A stretch of DNA of 40,545 nt from Defluviitaleaceae bacterium (lineage in GTDB: Bacteria; Bacillota; Clostridia; Lachnospirales; WQUN01), in assembly GCA_009788055.1 (NCBI GenBank), contig WQSG01000024.1, positions 1-40,545 on the forward strand, given 5' to 3'. Shown piece by piece: positions 24,578 through 33,126 of this stretch; within the stretch, counting starts at the first letter, position 1; every line of letters begins with the position of its first letter. A program made the position numbers and the translations under genes. The notes beneath the pieces were generated by a model. The model made no database searches and was not told the origin of the DNA. It saw only the letters and a program-made list of their open reading frames with translations.

Positions 24578-24606
24578 TTGTGGCGAATAGCTAAAAAAAG
24601 TATAAT
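24578..24606 (+). promoter_or_regulatory. Promoter of the ECF sigma / anti-sigma operon
   Basis: TTGTGG (24578-24583), 17 bases, TATAAT (24601-24606). A vegetative-type promoter, suggesting the operon is not mainly self-activated by its own sigma factor. Confidence 0.65.
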
Positions 24607-24638
24607 AAACCTGATTTGGTATATTTGAGGAGGTAAAA

Positions 24639-25187
24639 ATGCTGTTCATGATTTTTGAAATACAAATCACTGAGGATGAAAAAAAATTAATGGAGCGAAT
24701 CTGCGATATGTACCACGGCACAATGCTGTACGTTGCCAACAGTATTTTAAAAGACCCAAACTTGGCAGAAGACGCGGTTTCTGAATCTTTTGTCAAAATG
24801 ACCAAACATCTAAAAAAGTTTCATGATATTTCCTGTCACCAAACAAAGTCATATATCGTTAGTATCGTGAAAACAACTTCTTACGATATGTGCCGCAAAA
24901 TGCATCGCAAAAAAGAAGCACCGGAAGATTTCCCCAAAACAACCTCGGGCAAAAATGTTGACATATTAAAAGATATGATAAACCAAGAATCTTATGAAAC
25001 GTTGCTAAGGACAATCATGTCTTTGCCCGACCAATTAAAAAATGTGTTGTATCTTCACACCGAGGGGTATAGCCATGATGAAATTGCAAAAACTCTTGGA
25101 ATAAGCTACGACAATTCCAAAAAAAGATTATCAAGGGCAAGACAACTGGCAAAAAAAGCATTGGAGGATAAAAAAAATGAAAAATAA
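24639..25187 (+). CDS. ECF-type RNA polymerase sigma factor
   Basis: 182-aa group 4 sigma factor. Region 2 (about 17-85) contains LAEDAVSESFVKM and the DNA-melting stretch around TKSYIVSIVKTTSYDMCR. Region 4 (about 118-172) contains LPDQLKNVLYLHTEGYSHDEIAKTLG-type helix-turn-helix and SKKRLSRARQLAKK. ATG is preceded by GAGGAGG. It overlaps the anti-sigma gene by 11 bases, the classic arrangement. A promoter-like TGTCAC-N17-CGTTTA downstream at 25805 may be its target. Confidence 0.93.
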   Translation: MLFMIFEIQITEDEKKLMERICDMYHGTMLYVANSILKDPNLAEDAVSESFVKMTKHLKKFHDISCHQTKSYIVSIVKTTSYDMCRKMHRKKEAPEDFPKTTSGKNVDILKDMINQESYETLLRTIMSLPDQLKNVLYLHTEGYSHDEIAKTLGISYDNSKKRLSRARQLAKKALEDKKNEK

Positions 25188-25776
25188 ATTTAACAGAAAT
25201 GAAAAACTCTTTGATGCTGTACTCAAGGTAGCCGCCGAAGAAGCCCTATGGAACGAAGTGAACGCAATGCCAAGCTGTGAGGTGCTAAACAAAATGTACC
25301 CTCGCACCGAAAGTTTAGATGAAAAAATAAATGCGGTCAGCAAACGAGAATTTAAAAAAGAGGGAAGAAAAAAAGTCCTAAGTGCATTTACAAAAATTGC
25401 AGCAGGGTTTTTGTTTATTTTTGCTGTTAGCATAGGCACGCTGATTATAAACTCTGCGCTGCAAGATGAAACCGATACAGGCGATGCTATGTTTGTTTTG
25501 GGATATATTCCGCAGGGCTTCAGCTTGGTTAGTACACAATATACTTTTGCGAATGACACCGGGCAGAATTTTACAGTTGGCGGGGTTTATGCGAGTTTAG
25601 AAGATGAAAATGTCTCTACAAGGGAAAACGCAGAAGCCCGTCAACAAAGAAGGACTCTTTATATTTACGACGAAAACACAATCACATGGCAAGTTGGTGA
25701 ATATATTTTTGCCATCACAGCTTCCCTTGATTATGAAATTCTTGAGAAGATAAGAGAGGGCATGAGCGTAAATTAA
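25177..25776 (+). CDS. Membrane anti-sigma factor with DUF4367-like external domain
   Basis: 199-aa protein with a cytoplasmic N-terminus (1-70) that would bind the sigma factor, one transmembrane helix (about 73-92, KIAAGFLFIFAVSIGTLII) and an external domain of the DUF4367 type (VLGYIPQGFSLVSTQYTF; ITWQVGEYIFAITASLDYEILEKI). The N-terminal part lacks a zinc-binding HxxxCxxC. Translationally coupled to the sigma gene. The signal sensed is unknown; the secreted protease gene at 25972 is a possible effector. Confidence 0.85.
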   Translation: MKNKFNRNEKLFDAVLKVAAEEALWNEVNAMPSCEVLNKMYPRTESLDEKINAVSKREFKKEGRKKVLSAFTKIAAGFLFIFAVSIGTLIINSALQDETDTGDAMFVLGYIPQGFSLVSTQYTFANDTGQNFTVGGVYASLEDENVSTRENAEARQQRRTLYIYDENTITWQVGEYIFAITASLDYEILEKIREGMSVN

Positions 25777-25804
25777 AAATTTTTTTATAAATTTCGTCAA
25801 AACT

Positions 25805-25833
25805 TGTCACCAAAAATCACAGTCAATCGTTTA
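25805..25833 (+). promoter_or_regulatory. ECF-type promoter candidate upstream of the leader peptide
   Basis: TGTCAC (25805-25810), 17 bases, CGTTTA (25828-25833), then TATA. A CGT-containing -10 is characteristic of ECF promoters in Firmicutes. Its closeness to the sigma/anti-sigma operon makes it a plausible target; the assignment is by pattern only. Confidence 0.45.
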
Positions 25834-25871
25834 TATAGCGTAGAACCAAAAAATAACGATTGGAGGTGATT
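25815..25871 (+). promoter_or_regulatory. Hairpin sequestering the leader ribosome site, or terminator
   Basis: AATCAC (25815-25820) pairs with GTGATT (25866-25871) and CAATCGTT (25824-25831) pairs with AACGATTG (25855-25862), with a three-base internal loop and 23-base apical loop. The 3' arm contains the perfect Shine-Dalgarno GGAGGTGAT, and six Ts (25870-25875) follow. Read-through RNA from upstream would form it; RNA started from the -10 at 25828 would lack the 5' arm. Confidence 0.6.
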
Positions 25872-25876
25872 TTTTA

Positions 25877-25906
25877 ATGCCCTACAACTCACGCCCGCCG
25901 CCTTAA
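25877..25906 (+). CDS. Nine-residue leader peptide MPYNSRPPP
   Basis: A complete ten-codon frame (ATG to TAA) with an unusually perfect Shine-Dalgarno sequence, GGAGGTGAT, six bases before the ATG. It encodes MPYNSRPPP. Three consecutive prolines just before the stop are a known cause of ribosome stalling and slow termination that EF-P relieves. It lies 65 bases upstream of the secreted protease gene, so it may be a regulatory leader. No homology is claimed. Confidence 0.6.
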   Translation: MPYNSRPPP

Positions 25907-25971
25907 TTTGCAATGGATTTTTAATCACGCAAAAAAACATTTCAAAACCAAAATTCCAAAGGAGGATTTTT

Positions 25972-26982
25972 ATGCGTAACAAAAAAATAATTTCAATACT
26001 TCTGACACTGGTGCTTTCACTTGCTTTCACCGTATCACTTTCGGCTACCGAAATGATAGGCTTTCCAAATTGTATCGAATCTCAACGTGAGCGGTTGCGC
26101 GAGCTACTTAAAGGAGAAGTTATCGTACCTTTTTCCTCTGGTGGCGAAACTGTTAATATCCCAAGGGTTAATTTTATTGTTCCCCCCGAGGGAGATAGGT
26201 GCTATTTCATCATTGGTGTAGAGGAAACCCCTACACCTGAATGCATTGAGTTCATTCTACACTACACAGGCATACCATATGAACTTGCTTATATCGCTAA
26301 AGCTACACTTACGCGCCGAGTTTTGTGGGTTTACTATGATGAAAATGACCACGGTGAGGATGCAATACCCCATTACGTATACCCAACAAATCATCAAGGA
26401 ATTACTCCTTTCAGCACTTTGGGTATGGGAACAATGGTTAATATTCGCTTTCCGGAAGGCAGAGCGTATATGACACGGGGGCATCCCTTGAACTCTAATT
26501 TAAGGGGGTTTGCGACTGCGCCTCACACAAGAGACGCAGCAAGACGTAATGTATATGTCGGCAATAGGCAAATCGGTTCTATTGGCGCAAATTCAGCTTT
26601 TTTTGATGCACGTAGAGATGTCGCAAGAGTCGATTTGCATTCCCCCAATACCGTTCATCCAATCATAGATGGCGGAGTAATAAATAGCTTCAGGGAAACA
26701 ACTGTTGTTGGCAATACCGTTATTTCTGTTAGAGGGCAAAGCGGAATACAGCATTCTGCAGTACGTACAACAAATGCGGAAGGGAGATTTACAGGCGAAA
26801 CTTTTACTTTCTTCGACAAAATAGGCACCTACCCGCTGGGACGAATCCAAGACGGAGATAGCGGAGCCGCTTTAATTCGAAGATTAGCACCTGCGGATAG
26901 AGCAGTACTAGGTACGTTGGCAGGTGATGCGCTTGTTGGTGGACGGCTTATGGCTATATACACCAAAGTTACAAATTATTAA
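25972..26982 (+). CDS. Secreted trypsin-like (S1 fold) serine protease
   Basis: 336-aa exported protein. Signal peptide (1-26, IISILLTLVLSLAFTVSLSA), a pro-region of about 120 residues, then a chymotrypsin-fold domain (about 150-336) like bacterial alpha-lytic or streptogrisin-type enzymes. The triad is visible as His185 (GFATAPHT), Asp216 (RRDVARVDL) and Ser297 (QDGDSGAAL). The usual GDSGGP is GDSGAA here, and the Cys beside His found in many S1 enzymes is absent. ATG follows AAAGGAGG. It lies downstream of the sigma/anti-sigma genes and the leader peptide, and is closed by a strong terminator. Confidence 0.85.
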   Translation: MRNKKIISILLTLVLSLAFTVSLSATEMIGFPNCIESQRERLRELLKGEVIVPFSSGGETVNIPRVNFIVPPEGDRCYFIIGVEETPTPECIEFILHYTGIPYELAYIAKATLTRRVLWVYYDENDHGEDAIPHYVYPTNHQGITPFSTLGMGTMVNIRFPEGRAYMTRGHPLNSNLRGFATAPHTRDAARRNVYVGNRQIGSIGANSAFFDARRDVARVDLHSPNTVHPIIDGGVINSFRETTVVGNTVISVRGQSGIQHSAVRTTNAEGRFTGETFTFFDKIGTYPLGRIQDGDSGAALIRRLAPADRAVLGTLAGDALVGGRLMAIYTKVTNY

Positions 26983-27028
26983 ACATTGCTTGCTTCTGTA
27001 AATATCCGGATTCACAACAAACAAAAAG

Positions 27029-27062
27029 AGCAATCGGTTTAATACGACCGATTGCTTTTTTT
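27029..27062 (+). terminator. Intrinsic terminator after the serine protease gene
   Basis: Ten-pair stem AGCAATCGGT/ACCGATTGCT (27029-27038 with 27047-27056), eight-base loop and seven Ts. The A run before the stem makes it usable from the minus strand too. Confidence 0.95.
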
Positions 27063-27089
27063 GTTTAATGAAATTTCGCAAAAAGGGAA

Positions 27090-27437
27090 TTATTTAGGCG
27101 TTCGGTTTCGGTCGTATATCCAAATGACATCGTTCAAAACACCTTGCTTTAAGCCTTCATTGTCGCTTTCAATTAGTCCGTGGTAGGAGGTGAAATCAAT
27201 TTTTCTGTTTCCCGTCAATTCAGACAGCTCGTTTTCAAGAAGGTCAAGAAAAACAAATGTGTTGTTTAACCCGTTATCGTTGTTGTTTTCATAGTGATAA
27301 TCGTAGAGTATATCAATATCACTTTCGCTTGTCTGTTCTGCCCTTGCGAATGAACCAAAAATTCCGATACGGGAAACCCCGTGAAATTGCTCGGTTTTTA
27401 ATATACAGCGGGTAATGTTTTCATCAATTGCGGGCAC
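27090..27437 (-). CDS. MNT-type nucleotidyltransferase
   Basis: 115-aa minimal nucleotidyltransferase of the DNA polymerase beta superfamily: GIFGSFARAEQTSESDIDIL carries GS at 28-29 and the metal-binding Asp40/Asp42, and a third Asp follows in RKIDFTSY. MntA-like proteins of this kind neutralise HEPN toxins by AMPylation, but no HEPN gene is adjacent, so it may be an orphan or have another partner. GTG at 27437 has GGAG ten bases upstream; GTG at 27446 is nearer to that site and less likely. Confidence 0.8.
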   Translation of the reverse strand: MPAIDENITRCILKTEQFHGVSRIGIFGSFARAEQTSESDIDILYDYHYENNNDNGLNNTFVFLDLLENELSELTGNRKIDFTSYHGLIESDNEGLKQGVLNDVIWIYDRNRTPK

Positions 27438-27494
27438 TCGGGTCACTCTCCTTTATCACCCCGTTTATGATTATCGGATTACTACTGTAACGTG

Positions 27495-28400
27495 TCAAGC
27501 CAAATCCCACTGCCTTAACAGGTTTTGTGTGGTGGTAAGTAACTCTGCAACTATGATGCTGTGTGCGGCACTTCTTATGCTTTGTGCATCTTCTTGCAGG
27601 GCGGCTAACAGTTCTAATAAGCGTTCGTTTTGCCGATTGCGGCGTTCTTCGATTGCATCAAATTCTTCACTGCGGGCGCGAAGTGACGCTTCAAATGCGT
27701 CCCTCCCGCTAATGCTGCCGGAGGTTTGCAGTACTACGGACTCCAGTGCTTGAAAAAGGAGGTTTTGTGCTTCTTCGCTTGCGCCTGTGTTTAGGATGCG
27801 TATTGTTTCGCGCACTGCAAACTGCCCGATAGATTGGTGGTTGGAAAATCTGCTGTCTGAGAATCGCGCAAGGCCGCTACTTGTCCCTTGCAGATGTACG
27901 CCGCCGCTTGTCCCGTGGAAACGCGCTTCAACGGCTAAAACAAACCCCCGTTTCAGGGCTTCAATTTCCATTTCACGTCTTTCGTCTGAAATATTGTCTG
28001 CATTTCGTAACGCCGTCAGCCTTTCGTCAAAAAGCTGTGTCATTTCTTCCATGCTTCTAACGCCCGTGCTGTTACCCCAACTGCCGCCCCTAAAAAACAT
28101 ATCACGCGCAATGTCGGCTAATTGTGATGTACGGTCGTGAAGCATTGAATAATCTTCCATTTCGTCCGAGTTTGCAATTTTGCCTGTTTCCATAAAAGAC
28201 GCAAAACTGCCTGACAAAGACAGCCGAAATACATTATTGTGGTTTGTTTCCCCCTGCCTTGCCCGTAGCATATCGGCAGACATATCGCTTCCTGCTATCG
28301 CAAACGCGCTGTTGCCTCGTGCAGAATTTGCGCGGGTCGGAATTTGTCTGTTTGGCATATTGACACTATTTATATCTCTGAAATTTATAGTTGTTGACAT
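27495..28400 (-). CDS. Unknown 301-aa protein
   Basis: I do not recognise a family. It has no signal peptide or membrane segment. The N-terminal 60 residues are Ser/Asn/Arg-rich and probably disordered. The middle contains Gly/Ser-rich GTSGGVHLQGTSSG, and a predicted long helical or coiled-coil part (about 190-300) is rich in Glu, Arg, Leu and Gln. ATG has GAGGAG 12 bases upstream, a rather long distance. It is isolated between the nucleotidyltransferase and the divergent murA. The 5' regions (28401-28536) show no clear promoter. Confidence 0.7.
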   Translation of the reverse strand: MSTTINFRDINSVNMPNRQIPTRANSARGNSAFAIAGSDMSADMLRARQGETNHNNVFRLSLSGSFASFMETGKIANSDEMEDYSMLHDRTSQLADIARDMFFRGGSWGNSTGVRSMEEMTQLFDERLTALRNADNISDERREMEIEALKRGFVLAVEARFHGTSGGVHLQGTSSGLARFSDSRFSNHQSIGQFAVRETIRILNTGASEEAQNLLFQALESVVLQTSGSISGRDAFEASLRARSEEFDAIEERRNRQNERLLELLAALQEDAQSIRSAAHSIIVAELLTTTQNLLRQWDLA

Positions 28401-28536
28401 GAGTACGCGTCACTCCTCTAAGAATTTTTCCTTCAATACTATATCGGCAGAATCAATCTGCAACTTTAGGCCGATAGGTTTTTTTCCAAAAAAATGGGAA
28501 TAATATAGGAAAAATTGTTGTACGGGTGTGAGACTT

Positions 28537-29802
28537 ATGGCAGAAAAATTTATTATACAGCCGTGTGGCGCGCTTAGGGGCGCGGTGGAGATTTACGGCT
28601 CTAAGAATGCGGTATTGCCTGTGCTTGCCGCGTCTATTTTAACGGAACAGCCCTGCATTTTGCAGAACGTGCCGAATTTGAGCGATGTGGACGCAATGAC
28701 GGCGTTGTTGGAGTCCCTTGGTGTGAGGTCGCGGAGTGAGGGCGACACGCGATTTTTGGACGCGAGCGGAGTTAATTCGCTGGACGCGTCCTATGAGTTG
28801 GTGGGCAAATTGCGGGCATCGTTTCTTGTTATGGGGCCGCTTTTGGCGCGGTTTGGGCGGGCAAAAGTGCCGCTACCCGGCGGTTGCGCGATTGGTTCGC
28901 GGCCTGTGGATTTGCATTTGAAAGGCTTTGCAGCATTGGGCGCGGACATCGACCACTCGCATGGTTTTGTAACCGCGTCTGCAAAACGCCTAAAGGGCGC
29001 GAAAATCTATCTGGATTTCCCAAGCGTGGGCGCGACAGAAAACATTATGATGGCGGCGGTTCTTGCGGAAGGCCAGACCATCTTGGAAAACTGCGCAAAC
29101 GAACCCGAAATTGTAGACCTCGCAAATTTTCTTAACACCATCGGCGGGAAGGTGCGCGGCGCGGGAACGGACGCAATAAAAATAGAGGGAGTGCCGCGTT
29201 TGGACGTAAAAAATCCGCGTCACAGCATAATCCCCGACCGAATTGAGGCAGGCACATTTATGGTGGCGGCGGCGATTTCTCGCGGGGACGTGACAATCAC
29301 CAATGTCACGCCCGACCACGTAAAGCCCGTAACCGCGAAACTAAAAGAGGTAAATATTTGCGTGGAAGAAAACGAAGACAGCATCCGCGTTTTTTGCGAC
29401 CCCTCCCACAAAATAATCGCCTCCGACCTAAAAACCCTGCCATACCCCGGCTTCCCCACGGATATGCAAGCCCAATTTATGAGCTTACTGTCCACCGCCG
29501 AAGGCACAAGCGTCATAACCGAGACGGTTTTTGAAAACCGTTTCATGCAAGTGGGCGAACTAAAGCGCATGGGTGCGGAAATAAAAATCGAAAGCCGCAG
29601 TGCGATAATCGAAGGGGTTTCACGCCTAACAGGCGCGCAAGTAGCCGCTTCCGACCTTCGCGCAGGTGCCGCCCTCGTCCTCGCCGCCCTTCGCGCCGAC
29701 GGCCCAACAGAAATCTCAGGCATCCACCACATAGACCGCGGCTACGACAATTTCGATTCCCGCCTAAATAAACTCGGCGCGTCTATCACACGTGAGGAAT
29801 AA
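28537..29802 (+). CDS. murA: UDP-N-acetylglucosamine 1-carboxyvinyltransferase
   Basis: First committed step of peptidoglycan synthesis: transfers enolpyruvate from PEP to UDP-GlcNAc in the cytosol. The 421-aa length is normal. It has GSKNAVLPVLAASIL near residue 21, the catalytic loop LPGGCAIGSRPVDLH with Cys117 (the fosfomycin target, so no intrinsic Asp substitution), and DFPSVGATENIMMAAVLAEG. ATG at 28537 is preferred; GTG at 28528 is in frame. The ribosome site is weak (GGGTG). A repeat with a terminator follows at once. Confidence 0.97.
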   Translation: MAEKFIIQPCGALRGAVEIYGSKNAVLPVLAASILTEQPCILQNVPNLSDVDAMTALLESLGVRSRSEGDTRFLDASGVNSLDASYELVGKLRASFLVMGPLLARFGRAKVPLPGGCAIGSRPVDLHLKGFAALGADIDHSHGFVTASAKRLKGAKIYLDFPSVGATENIMMAAVLAEGQTILENCANEPEIVDLANFLNTIGGKVRGAGTDAIKIEGVPRLDVKNPRHSIIPDRIEAGTFMVAAAISRGDVTITNVTPDHVKPVTAKLKEVNICVEENEDSIRVFCDPSHKIIASDLKTLPYPGFPTDMQAQFMSLLSTAEGTSVITETVFENRFMQVGELKRMGAEIKIESRSAIIEGVSRLTGAQVAASDLRAGAALVLAALRADGPTEISGIHHIDRGYDNFDSRLNKLGASITREE

Positions 29803-29805
29803 AAA

Positions 29806-30000
29806 ACCGTGGGGACTCCGTCCCCACACCCCTGCAAACTTTTTGAAAAAAGTTTGAACAAAAACTTTAAATTTTGACTAGCGATAAACTATCCAACGCA
29901 ACACAAAACCCGCGCGAATTGCGCGGGTTTTAGTTAAAGTTTTGATGAAACTTTTTCAAAAGTTTCCGGGGTTCGGGGCAGCGCCCCGAGGTTTTACCCT
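29806..30000. repeat. Mosaic intergenic repeat copy 5 (between convergent murA and lexA)
   Basis: Modules: GTGGGGAC/GTCCCCAC near 29806-29827, AAACTTTTT/AAAAAAGTTT near 29837-29855, the motif GACTAGCGAT (29876-29885), a strong GC hairpin (29905-29931), a second AAACTTTTT/AAAAGTTT and CGGGGC/GCCCCG near 29975-29989. It occupies the whole gap between the two genes. Confidence 0.85.
29905..29931. terminator. Bidirectional terminator between murA and lexA
   Basis: AAAACCCGCGC and GCGCGGGTTTT with a five-base loop. A and T runs on both sides allow use from both strands. It belongs to mosaic repeat copy 5. Confidence 0.85.
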
Positions 30001-30002
30001 TG

Positions 30003-30659
30003 TTAATATCTCCGATACAAGCCAATAACTTTGCCCAGAACTTCACATTCGCGGGTTAGGATTGGCTTGAATGCGGGGTTTGCCGGGTCAAGGCGGATAA
30101 ATTCGCCGTCACGGTAGAAGGTCTTTACTGTTGCGGAGTCTTCAAGGAGGGCGATTACAATATCGCCGTCGTTTGCGTCGGGCTGTTGCCGTACAAGAAC
30201 GAGGTCGCCGTCGAAAATTCCTTCGTCCATCATGGAATCGCCCTTCACGTGCAACATGAAACAGGTATTGTTTTTTACATAGTCTATGGGGATTGGGAAA
30301 GTGTCTTCAATATTTTCTTCCGCAAGAATCGGAATGCCTGCGGCAACACGCCCCACGATTGGTACGTTTACCAGCTCGCGTGCGTTTTGATAGAAATCGT
30401 CTTCCAGAATTTCCGTAGAGCGATTTTTTGCGGGTGCGCGGCGAATATGCCCTTTGCGCTCCAGCGTTTCCAAGTGCGAATGGACGGTGGATGTGGAACT
30501 TAGGCCAACTGCCTCGCAAATTTCGCGCACGGTTGGCGGGTATCCCCTGTTGCGAATTTCCGCCTTTAGAAAATCCAAAACCATTTGCTGTTTTACCGTC
30601 AGCTTTTTGTCTGATTTCCGTGAAGATTTTGCCGCTGTTTTCCCTGCCGCTTTTGCCAT
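30003..30659 (-). CDS. lexA: LexA repressor
   Basis: SOS repressor and self-cleaving serine peptidase. The winged-helix DNA-binding domain (about 20-85) includes PPTVREICEAVGLSSTSTVHSHL. The C-terminal S24 domain has the cleavage site Ala107-Gly108 (RVAAGIP), Ser142 (GDSMMDEGI) and Lys179 (SATVKTFY). A Lys/Ala-rich N-terminal extension of about 20 residues makes it 218 aa. ATG at 30659 (MAKAAG) is chosen; GTG at 30677 is in frame. The upstream ribosome site is weak (GGGGCG). Confidence 0.96.
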   Translation of the reverse strand: MAKAAGKTAAKSSRKSDKKLTVKQQMVLDFLKAEIRNRGYPPTVREICEAVGLSSTSTVHSHLETLERKGHIRRAPAKNRSTEILEDDFYQNARELVNVPIVGRVAAGIPILAEENIEDTFPIPIDYVKNNTCFMLHVKGDSMMDEGIFDGDLVLVRQQPDANDGDIVIALLEDSATVKTFYRDGEFIRLDPANPAFKPILTRECEVLGKVIGLYRRY

Positions 30660-30688
30660 AGAAAACGCCCCATTCACATTTTTCTAAG

Positions 30689-30717
30689 AACATATCATAG
30701 AAAATGTAAAATTGCAA
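30689..30717 (-). promoter_or_regulatory. Promoter of lexA
   Basis: Minus strand TTGCAA (30712-30717), 17 bases, TATGTT (30689-30694). A GTTC half-site overlaps the -10, but a full GAAC-N4-GTTC LexA box is not present. Confidence 0.55.
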
Positions 30718-30729
30718 ACAAATGTGCGC

Positions 30730-32197
<1,468 letters not shown>

Positions 32198-32199
32198 TT

Positions 32200-33114
32200 T
32201 TAGGTCAAATTTTTCAAATCATAGGGCGTTTCTTGGTACACGTAGTAGTTTAGCCAGTTTGCGAAGAGTAAGTGCGCGTGGGCTCGCCAACGCATTTCAG
32301 GCGGGTTGGTGGGGTCGTTGTTGGGGTAGTAGTTGCAGGGCGGTTTTATTGTGGGGTGTTTTATTAGGTCGCGGCGGTATTCGGCGTCGAGGGTGTAGTG
32401 GTCGTATTCGGAATGGCCCGTTACGAATACTTGGCGGCGGTTTTGGCTTGCCGCCATGTAAAGACCCGCTTCTTCGGAGGTGGAAATTATTATCAGCCCC
32501 GCGTTTTTAACGTCCTCTTCGCGGACGTATGTGTAGCGGGAATGTGGCGCGAGAAACGGGTCGTCAAAACCGCGTGTAAGGCAACAAGTCGGAATAAGTA
32601 CGTGGTGCGGATATACGCCTGAAAGTTTCTCTTGCATGATATGTTTTTGTACGCCGTAGTGGTAGTACAGCCCCGCTTGCGCACCCCAACAAATGTGCAT
32701 CGTACTGTACACATGGGTTTTGGACCACTCCATCACGGCGCAAAGTTCGGGCCAGTAATCCACCGATTCAAAGGGCAGAGTTTCCACGGGTGTTCCCGTG
32801 ATAATTAAACCGTCCAGTACGGTGTCTTTGATGTCGTCAAATGTTTGGTAAAACGCATTTAGATGTTCCTGAGACGTATTTTTTGAAACATGGGAACTCA
32901 TTTGCAAAAGGATAATTTCAACTTGGAGCGGCGTGTTGGACAGCATTCGCAAAATTTGTGTTTCCGTCTCAATTTTGGTTGGCATCAGGTTTACAATGCC
33001 GATTTTAAGCGGGCGAATATCCTGCGATGCCGCTTGCTTGTTCGTCATATAGAACACGTTTTCCGCTTTAAGCGTCTTTGCCGCAGGTAAATTTGCGGGT
33101 AAATTTACGGGCAT
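32200..33114 (-). CDS. metA: Homoserine O-acetyltransferase (MetA type)
   Basis: Acylates homoserine in methionine synthesis. 304 aa. The glutamine-amidotransferase-like fold shows IGIVNLMPTKIETE (38-51), the nucleophile Cys142 in MHICWGAQA, and His234/Glu236 in VTGHSEYD. Glu111 in GTPVETLPF corresponds to the residue that selects acetyl-CoA, where E. coli MetA has Gly and uses succinyl-CoA; acetyl transfer is therefore expected and fits the MetY partner. ATG has AAGG seven bases upstream. It begins 12 bases after the stop of the large RCC1-repeat gene. Confidence 0.95.
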   Translation of the reverse strand: MPVNLPANLPAAKTLKAENVFYMTNKQAASQDIRPLKIGIVNLMPTKIETETQILRMLSNTPLQVEIILLQMSSHVSKNTSQEHLNAFYQTFDDIKDTVLDGLIITGTPVETLPFESVDYWPELCAVMEWSKTHVYSTMHICWGAQAGLYYHYGVQKHIMQEKLSGVYPHHVLIPTCCLTRGFDDPFLAPHSRYTYVREEDVKNAGLIIISTSEEAGLYMAASQNRRQVFVTGHSEYDHYTLDAEYRRDLIKHPTIKPPCNYYPNNDPTNPPEMRWRAHAHLLFANWLNYYVYQETPYDLKNLT

Positions 33115-33126
33115 GGGTTCACCTTC

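Noticed and set aside
30660-30720. LexA box upstream of lexA
   Set aside because: Only a GTTC half-site is present; no GAAC-N4-GTTC palindrome was found, so autoregulation is not claimed.
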